64,000 nucleotides of DNA from Tubulanus polymorphus (lineage: Eukaryota; Nemertea; Palaeonemertea; Tubulaniformes; Tubulanidae): positions 20,292,650 through 20,356,649 of the forward strand of contig NC_134026.1 of assembly GCF_964204645.1 (NCBI RefSeq), written 5' to 3'. The notes under the pieces are model-generated. The model made no database searches, was not told where the DNA came from, and saw only the letters and a program-made list of their open reading frames with translations. The first letter of the stretch is position 1, and every line of letters starts with the position of its first letter. Below are positions 55,400 to 64,000 of this stretch, in pieces. A program made the position numbers and the translations under genes.

Positions 55400-57900
55400 C
55401 GTTCTGGCAATAACCGCCAGATTAAGTTGTGATCGGTGGGACAACCGAACGGCTGAGATGTCTGGTTTTATAGGCATTTCTGAAGTGCGCAGGTATAATA
55501 TTCTCTCCCGGTGGGAACATAGTGCTTGTTTCTCAAATTGCCAGTGTATATCCACTTATCGTTGTAAACTTGGTATCAATTTGCAATCGACTAATATGCT
55601 ATCCGGCGGCTTACTCCACGCACTGAGAGAAATTATATATCAAGGTTTCCTTTTTGAGCATCCTTTTTGCGGTGTGCCATTTTTCTCGCGGACTCCTCGC
55701 TGTCGTCTATCGAAGGGTATAAATATTCGATGCTTGTAGAATTGTGTGGCGAGCCTAAATTTTCTTCAGGTGTAAAAACGTAGAATGAAATGCCTCTCGT
55801 TATTCAGCCTCCCCCCTTATTTAAACGATCTCAAGATTAAGGGTTAGGTTTAGGGTCAGCAGCGCCATTATAACTCCCAACTTGATCCGCCGATCTATTG
55901 TTGGGACATCTGACATCGAAGGGGTAGCTGATTCTATGACACCGGTCTATGTTGCCTGATGCCCCCGATAAAGTACGCAGGCCTATAAGCGAAAACCGAA
56001 CGACGCAATATTCAACCATATACGTATATATAAACTAAGGGTGAAGGTCCCGAGTTTCCTTTTATTTCCCAACGACAAATCCACACTCGTTCGCGTTCAA
56101 GGACATTCGAATGCGCTATATATTGTCGCAATTATACGTACGTGTAAGAATGAAAGGTCGAAAACGAGCGAGGAATTTTGAAAATGTTTCGAAAAGCGTC
56201 TTCTCGTGGTAAAACATATTTTCAGTATCGCGTTCTACAACCGATATCAAATGCAAACACTTGAAGTATTTTAACAACTCTTGTAAGTGATATGTAGGTG
56301 GAATGGATTAATATCGACTGCCGTTGTTCGATTGCTCATGCGCTCACAGGGCGAATTAATGAAATGGGTTGCAAAAAGCCCATTTTCAACCAGAAAATGG
56401 GTGGACTTTTAATCTAAATGTTAACAAAGTAGGTTAAGGAGTTCTAGTCAGATATATACATTTCATAGGTGAGTATTCAGCAGCGTAAAAATGTGGGCTC
56501 TTTTTAACAGCTATTCAAGAACGGGACACATCTATTCGGAAGACAGGATTCACGCAACAACGGTAACGATCAAGTTATCCGAACGCGTTGATTCGTGAGA
56601 ATGAAGTTCCCGGAATCAAACTATTTCGATATCGACTTCGTTCGAGGCACAAAACGTTCGGCAGTCTCCCAATGGCCATATGCGAGAAAGAATGCCGTAA
56701 AAAGGTGGTGGATTCATCGAATCCTTCGATCTATTTCGTTGGAGATCATTATCGTGCTATTTCGTTAATCTTTAAACGACAATCGTGAAAGATTGCCTCG
56801 CTCGACCCAGTGATATTCATTTGGGCGTATTATCTTAACGCGATAGTATAGAAATAGAAAATAAATCCCATTCGATGATTTTCACGCCTTTGACATTTCA
56901 CGGACGATATTATCATTTGTGATCAATAGATATCCTTACCAATAATACAAATAAACAAACATATATATTTATAGATGTATACTATATCACCCATCAGCTC
57001 CCGAGATCCTCTGCGTTTATGTATGGGTGTAGCGCTGTAGTGAATGAAATTAATATTGTCGACAAAAGTGAATGGAAAATGAAATTGCGATACATAACGA
57101 ATACACCCGCACGATCGTCATCAAACGGTTAACAAGAGTTTCTGCGTCAGCTTCCATCAACAGACCCTGACTAGTATATCAAACATCTGAACAGACATAC
57201 AACCCACAGGGTGTATAATGTCTTTCCTGTGAAACCGAATTGCAGCTGACGATTGCATTATTAATGGACACAGTGTATGTAAAAATGGTCTAACTATTAG
57301 TTATCAGGTGTGTAAACTTGGCGAGGTTGTTAGCGGCGCAGTCAGTACTTGCATCTGGTAAAAGTTAATAAGGGTTTAGCGTTAATTGCTAAATCGTTTT
57401 ATCACGGAATGCTCTTGAACGTGGCTACAGCGTAGGAAACAACTCAAAAATAAGAGTTAAATAATCCTTACTTACATATGGATATCTGAGTTACGATATA
57501 ACTTTTTTGATAGATATGTAGATGAATTGAAAAATAATATATGGGCAAGCCCGTGGATAATACGCTTAGGGTTTTATTTAGAAATGGCAGGGATTCTGTT
57601 GGGAGATTCTAGCAACGGGCTGGTTGGGTAGGCCCTATCGTCGGGTGACCAGTATTTTAGTGGAAATTAAAACAATTCGACAAAACAAAATTCATCATGC
57701 TATCGTTTATGTATTTGCCTAGAACACTGAAATGTAATATCATTGCTTCTGGTTATTGGATACAGTTCGCATATGCTGACACGTAAGGCAAAAATAAAAT
57801 TTTAACCAGAAAAGATTTTCAATGTTATAACAACATTCACACTCGCGAAGATGGTTCTTGATGGTTACGTTTTTGTTTTCAAAATGGCCGTTTGCGGTTT
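55400..57900. other. Spacer, nothing recognised
   Basis: Short ORFs (55458-55739, 56588-56788) carry no known motif and lack splice or start context. Confidence 0.35.
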
Positions 57901-57928
57901 TCCAAATTCGAACATCGGATTGGCCAAT

Positions 57929-58130
57929 GCAGGGGTCGATCTAGGAAAATTTGAACCCAGGGTCCGGGAAAACAGACTTTCAGATAGTGGCCATGTATTA
58001 GGATACTAACGGGGTCCCACCATCGGTATTAGATATTTTTGAAGAAATAAATCCTAAAAATATACAATTTCCAAAAATATGAGTGTCAAATTTGCCACCT
58101 CCGTGACCACCCCCTATAATCCACCCCTGC
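57929..58130. repeat. hAT-like MITE with CAGGGGT ends
   Basis: GCAGGGGTCGATCT at the left and ATCCACCCCTGC at the right are inverted ends of a 202-bp element. The body differs from family F but the ends are alike. Confidence 0.75.
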
Positions 58131-58139
58131 CGATGATCG

Positions 58140-61100
58140 GCGATTACGTATATATTACGTGAATATGTATATATATGACGTAAGAGCGCGCGTGTTAGAC
58201 GTATCCGAGAGTCCTATCAAGAAATTTCAGCTCTCGGCTTCACAGCCGTATCAACCCTATAGATCTCGACGGCTTAGCCTGATGTTCGTAATTACCTAAT
58301 TATAGTTACAAATACGACGCGACGTCGTGAACGAAAAAGACGAGCGACAGATAGCGCATCGAAGACCGATGAAATCAGAAACCTTTTATCGACCCGGATT
58401 CGTTTCGTGTCAGCGTGTTCCTTTAACGTTATTTCTCGTTGTTTTTACAAAGTATGCACACACACTCACTCGCACGACAATCAGCCAGCTAATACTGATG
58501 AAGTAGAGTTGTAGTAACGAAATATAGAAATTCAAACGACCGGTGTCACTGAAAATCACATATGCATTGCTTTATTCATTTACTATTTTCTTTATTCATT
58601 TATCTATTATAGTGACATGCGCAATATGAATACATAATGATGCGAGTCAATTACCTTTACCTGCACCCAGCCCAAAGGTGGACATACAAGTCACCCTACA
58701 CACAAACAGATATCAGTGGGTATAGGGTTGCCAACCACAGTTTCTTTCTATAGAATGCAGAATTACAAAAGTACAAAAACAAAACTGTACAGTAGTTATG
58801 TTAGTAAAAGTGAGTTCCTTCTTCTCCATGCTTCCATGAGAAAATTAGCAAATTTCAATTGAAAATTCGACAAGTTGATCTAATGAGAGATGGTCGAAAC
58901 TTTCTACCACCAAAGGTTGGATTTCATGTAAAATAATCTTTCCAAGGTCCTGATAAGTCGGGTATACAAGGACAAATTGGAAGTATACACAATCGTATGT
59001 GTTACTAAATGTGTTTGGTGACGTGGCGTCGAGCTTCGAGTATATAGAATATATGTGTAATATCGTATTTTTTATTATTCTTTAAAACCTCTCCAGGGCC
59101 TTGGATGATGTCGACGTAACCGTTTGTTCCGTAGAAACGATATATCGCTTGAGAGCGTTCAACTGATATATTTGAAACATTAGACGTTATCGGCGAGTAG
59201 GTTTACAAGTATTTTCGAAGAACGATGGATTACTATAAGAATGCTTAATTTCGACATTCAGCTCTTTCCGCAGGGAAAACTACTAACTATAGTACCATTT
59301 TTTTTCTTCATATATCAACGTGTTGGCATTTTCATTGAGGTAGATGACTTCGAAGAAAGCTTTTACTTATGTATATACGAATCATACTCGGCGAAAAGTC
59401 GCTGAACTTATTCTTTATTCTCGTTGACATGGAGGAACATGGAGTGAGATAGGGGGAAATTTCCATTGACTCCATCCATCGGGGACGACGACGAAAACTA
59501 TCAGACCCCTCCAACGATTAAGAAAAAAACAAACTATCTAGACTATAATTGATGAAGGGGTAATCTAACTATGTGCAGTGTGTCCACATAGATAAACGTC
59601 ATGTATGTTATAAATCTATGTGGAAAGCTTTCAATTATTACCTTTGGTATATTATGTATTCAATGATGTATTCAATGTATCTATATACTTGAATTATCTT
59701 CATGTATCCGCCATACAGTATATGTAATTGTGTTGTATCATAAAAATTTTTGTTTTTTTACATAATAAACTAACAATAATAATAATAATGATTAATTATT
59801 TTTCCTACAAACGCTCACCGAGCTCATAATGACCAAAGGCGATGGCAATTTTTATACAAGCGTACTCACTATACGGCATTGCTCCCGGTTGGTTTTTTAT
59901 GACTATATAAAACTGAAGGGTCTCTGTGATTAAACGATAGGATTTGTGCGTGGGTGTCACTTAATGTACGATTGTACGTGTGGGCGAATTCCAGGTTTTT
60001 CGAGAACGAAATTTTCAAACAATTTTTTATATGAAAAAAGAAACTTTTTAATTCGTTCGCGCGCATCGAACGGGAAGCGCATTCGGGCATGTGGTATACG
60101 TCGCGCATAGACGGATATTCTAGAAAGATATCCATTTTTTTGAATAAATCTCAATGCTTACGAAGGCGACTGAGCTAAAGTGTGAAATACAGAATTCTGG
60201 GATGCTAGATCGTTTTTGTTGTTTTTCAAACCAGAATATGGCTATAACGCTTAAGTGATGTGTAAAGGTACCAAGAATCGAAGATTCCACTCGTGGCAAG
60301 AACGGCTTCCAAGTTTTTCCTACAGTTCAGTTAAGACTGAATCTACTTTCAATTTACAATGAGCATTAGTTGGAAAATTATTCGTAGAATAACCGGGTGT
60401 ATAATAAATAACGAGAACGAACAGTTCTGTTAACTATTTATTTGACGCACGAGCTTTCGCTACCAATGTATAAAAGAGCTTCATCAGGTTATGAAGCTAC
60501 TATACATTAATAATCTAATCCTTTATTTTTTTCGTACGACAATTTTCTGGATTCCAAAAAAAGAATTACTAAAAACCCAGTTTCAAGTTCATCGAAAGAT
60601 CGAAAGTTATAGGCTTATGATCAAAAAAACCTTTAAAAAATGTCGGCGATAATTCTAGATCGAAACTAGGACGATTACATTATCATTTCTGAACTTTTCC
60701 GATCATACGCTGCGTAAATAGAAAATTTTATGAATAAACCTGCTATATTTTTCACTGGGCGGATTTGTCGAATTTAAGAACACGTGTTTGTCATAATATT
60801 CATAGCGTCATCACGGCGGCGCCTGGAAAAAGAACAACGAACACGAGACTTAGCGCCCAGGGATGTAAACCCATGCTACACGCGCAATTATGCGCGAATT
60901 CCTAAAATCAATATAAAACATCAGAGAAAATAAGTTTAATTGAAATGGTAGACCATATTATTTCTCACACATCTTCGTAAACTTTAAAAGGGCAAACGGT
61001 TTCATCGTAATGACGATTAAGGTACTAATCGCAGATTTCGGATATTTTTCTCGAAAACGGTCTTAACTTTCGGACTGGGAGATTACGCGAACTGAACCGA

Positions 61101-63520
61101 TTGAAAGCGCCCGAAACCTTCTGTTTTCGGCGTATTCGAACGCGCTTATTTACTCCCCAAACGCTTCGTTCGATTTGAGACTATTCGTTTGCGGAATTCG
61201 TGAAATTCTGGAAGCATTTTTCGACTGCCATACTTTCCTACTTGATCCAAATAAACAATGGAATGTCTCCATATGAATCTTATGACGAAATATAACCTAC
61301 CGACTTCTAAGCGTCGGTAACCGACGGGATTTAGTTCTCTATACGATATGAAGCGAATTGCGATGAAAAAAGCTAAATTCATAAACGGACTGGATCCCGA
61401 AAAAAGACTATCGCATTTTGTACAGCACGTTTTATGCATTATAGTACGATCAGCCCTAGTCTCTGCACCGAATAACCTTTAAAATGAAATAGTTTCATAT
61501 TATAAAGTATAATTAGGTTGGCACTCAGAATGAAATGTGCTGATATAATACTTAAATAATGTTTGAATTTCGCCGAACCGGTGCCACGTCTTCCGTCGGT
61601 CGATTCGTGCGAGCGCATATTTCAAATTTTCAAACGGTTCGATTTGCACAGTAATCGACCGTTAACGGAAAATACGTCGATAATATTTCGTCGATCCGTA
61701 CGCAAAAAATGTTCGAATCGTAACCGCAAATATTCTATTCGAAATCGCGGCGCAAGTACACTATCTCACCACACCGATCCGAAATACGATAACGACGAAG
61801 TTAAATAAACACGGAGTAGGCGATACAAGTATATACGTTCGCCAATTAGATTATCGAAAAATTGTTGTGTTGTCAAGTAATTATTGATCAAAGTGGCGAT
61901 AGACTAACCAGTGTAACTGTTCTGTGTTAACCGAGTTTACTGACAGAACTGATTAAACTTACTGATAGAAAAACAAAAAGAACTAGAACTTTAGCTAAAA
62001 AGAATAGCAAGTCGTTTTTGTGGCCCGGTTGTGACCGATTGAATATCTCGAATCGATACCGATCTGCAAGCAGCTGCGCGACATTAGACTCGGAGACAGG
62101 CCACCACTAGAAAATAATGGTTCGGAAGTTAAATGAGTTGCCGTATAGATATAAACTATACTTTTGAGGCATTGCAAGACGTGTAGGCAGATATTTCACT
62201 AACGTTTAGACGATATATTGATACGTTTTTAAAAACGATAAGCATCAGAAAGAAGAACTCATATTTCGGTTTTAAATCGAGGGCCTATTTCGGGTTTGTT
62301 TCCATTTGCCGAGATGATATGCCAAAATAGAAACCGGAGAAAAATATTCGCTTGTTTCACGATAAAAAAAACTGTTTAGCAAAACAAAGTACGCGTCGTT
62401 TTTTTTTTTACAATCGAAATCGTATACGTAAACGATGCCTAGTACAAGTTGTTTTCGATCGTCGAGTCGAAGTTTGCGCTTCTTTTGTTGAATGACTTAC
62501 GAACCCATCACGCTACTTACTACATCGACTCCAAAGCAAACCCGCACGCGTGCGTATGTGCCAAAGTGATATTCATTGCCCATACCGTTCAGCGGGCATA
62601 GCAAAAACCGAACCACCTGTTCCACGCCTTTCAACTAAGTTGTTCATTTACCGTTGAACCGTCAAATCGTAAAGGGAAGATTTTTATGATCTACAAGCGC
62701 AAATGCTGTTAAAGAACCGAACGCGCCGATGTTATTGCGTGCAAGTGGCTCTTCCTCGATGATCGTTGTTTGCTTTTAAAAAAAAATCCATCGCCAAATA
62801 TATAGCAATACCTCGGAAAGACGAGTGTTCAACGCGCACTCTTAGCGACCTTGCGCAAACATTCCTCTTATATGGCGAATATTGGGAAACGTGTCGACCG
62901 TATCTGCCCCGTCCGGTTTCGAGAAAGAAAAAAAACAACGCTGACGTTTATACGGACCTGATGCACGTGACGTCACAGCGCGTCATATTGGGCGCGCGTA
63001 ATGTTGACGGTTCGCGAGGAAAACAGAAAAAAATACACAGAAAAAACGGTGTAAACTAATAAAAGGGAATAATCGATGCGAATTTACGTGACATTTAATG
63101 ATGATCTCAGAGGCGTTTTGCCGGTAGCAGATCAAACCCCTAATTTGTCGTCATTTCATAATAGAGACAATTTGATACCCGGGCCCGAATAGCACCGTGA
63201 CATTTACTACGTGCAACATTTCGTACAAAAGTTACCTCTACACCCGGTAGCTATGCATATTTTGGGCACGGTAAAACGTATATATTTTCTTAGATTTTTA
63301 GTTCGTAGGCCTATTTATACATTTTCCGAGATCCGACCTTAAAGCTATCTTTTACGATTATTAAAATGATTATTATATCATATCGATCACTCTGCTTGTT
63401 CATCGAAATCCTCTTTCATTATTATTCACTCATTTTCGTGAAAATGATGAACTTGTGGCGTTTATTAGAGCTATCGAGCGTCTTATTTTTGTGCGACTAA
63501 TTGTGTCTAATGCGGACGTC
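58140..63520. other. Spacer, mostly unassigned
   Basis: No gene can be supported. A likely retroposon tail (AATAAACTAACAATAATAAT, about 59762-59790) and a CTGATGA...GAAA-containing repeat on the minus strand (60425-60495) are the only recognisable pieces. ORFs at 61146-61439 (-), 61563-61808 (+) and 62766-63059 (+) are unassigned. Confidence 0.35.
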
Positions 63521-63660
63521 TAGTTCATTTCATTTCATTTATTGCTCACAAAGAAAATTTGCACTGAACAATTACAAATACATTCAAATAAAAAAATAAA
63601 TGCGGTACAGAGTTATCATATATAGATTAAATTTGGTTGCAGCATCAACATGGAGTCGTT
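63520..63660 (-). repeat. Retroposon 3' end, (GAAAT)n tail, minus orientation
   Basis: In reverse the segment ends AATAAATGAAATGAAATGAA, a poly(A) signal plus simple-repeat tail typical of LINE/SINE 3' ends. The body is not identified. Confidence 0.45.
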
Positions 63661-63724
63661 GGGGATACAGTTTACAATATAGAAAGGGGTTTTCCACTAG
63701 ACACGGGAACTTCTTTGTGTCGTG

Positions 63725-63870
63725 GACGTACGATTATAGGCGATCGAATGGGAAATGGTGACTGGCGTATAATCCATCCTCCCCGAATCCTTGCCGAGGG
63801 AGGATGTAGTTGACGAATGAGTATTGGCGATTGAATGAGAAATGGAGACAGGCTCGCCTTGTAAATGACG
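63725..63870. repeat. Imperfect two-copy direct repeat
   Basis: TAGGCGATCGAATGGGAAAT (then GGTGACTGGC) is echoed about 90 bases later by TTGGCGATTGAATGAGAAAT (then GGAGACAGGC). The overlapping minus-strand ORFs are probably chance. Confidence 0.6.
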
Positions 63871-64000
63871 GGTGCATGTTTTCTTTTCTCGTGGTCTCCC
63901 GAAAGATATCCTTTTTTAACCGGAAGGCGAAAGTGGACGTGTGGTTTTTGAAGAACACCGTAACGTTCGAGGCCACGCGCAGACGACACAAACAAGAAAA

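Noticed and set aside
60425-60495. Hammerhead-ribozyme-like core on the minus strand (CTGATGA ... GCGAAAGC ... GTC)
   Set aside because: Helix II can pair (GCT/AGC), but the bases next to GAAA and GTC do not pair to make helix III, and helix I is absent. It is more likely a fragment of a retroelement 3' region.

Overview
The window is animal nuclear DNA: long multi-exon genes with GT-AG introns, AT-rich spacers, and many transposable elements and fold-back repeats. Three gene models could be rebuilt exon by exon with consistent splice phase. They are a family X DNA polymerase of the Pol mu/TdT type (+, 3527-9901, 10 exons, 524 aa), a xylosyltransferase-like glycosyltransferase (+, 19174-39048, 21 exons, 1403 aa) and an IL-17-like cytokine (-, 46425-44347, 4 exons, 292 aa). 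Pol mu, IL-17, a SUEL-type lectin domain and a GMR1-type retrotransposon together suggest a non-ecdysozoan invertebrate, perhaps a lophotrochozoan or an invertebrate deuterostome. The sequence alone does not settle the species.

Layout. 1-3.5 kb: repeats and a decayed Frizzled-type cysteine-rich-domain gene (about 1706-2388). 3.5-10.2 kb: the Pol mu gene. 10.2-19 kb: spacer with hAT-like MITEs, a large TA microsatellite and a few exon-like fragments. 19-39 kb: the xylosyltransferase-like gene. Its introns hold several MITEs, and its intron 13 (26411-34892) carries two stacked insertions. The first is a 2.27 kb element with perfect 142-bp inverted repeats, a 6-bp target duplication, a 24-bp minisatellite and a 215-aa ORF; it looks like a small Maverick/Polinton derivative. 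The second is a complete Ty3/gypsy-type LTR element (29014-34579, minus strand) with identical LTRs and integrase placed before reverse transcriptase. 39-44.3 kb: repeats and spacer. 44.3-46.4 kb: the IL-17 gene. 46.4-64 kb: mainly non-coding, with tandem repeats, a dead LINE reverse transcriptase, fold-back MITEs and microsatellites.

The three host genes show no operon-like relationship. They act in DNA end joining, in glycan synthesis in the secretory pathway, and in secreted immune signalling. The points most worth a second look are the xylosyltransferase-like protein (lectin-like N-terminus, GT14 core, a duplicated helical C-terminal unit and a C-terminal membrane anchor), the Polinton-like mini-element, and the PR-INT-RT-RH order of the LTR element.
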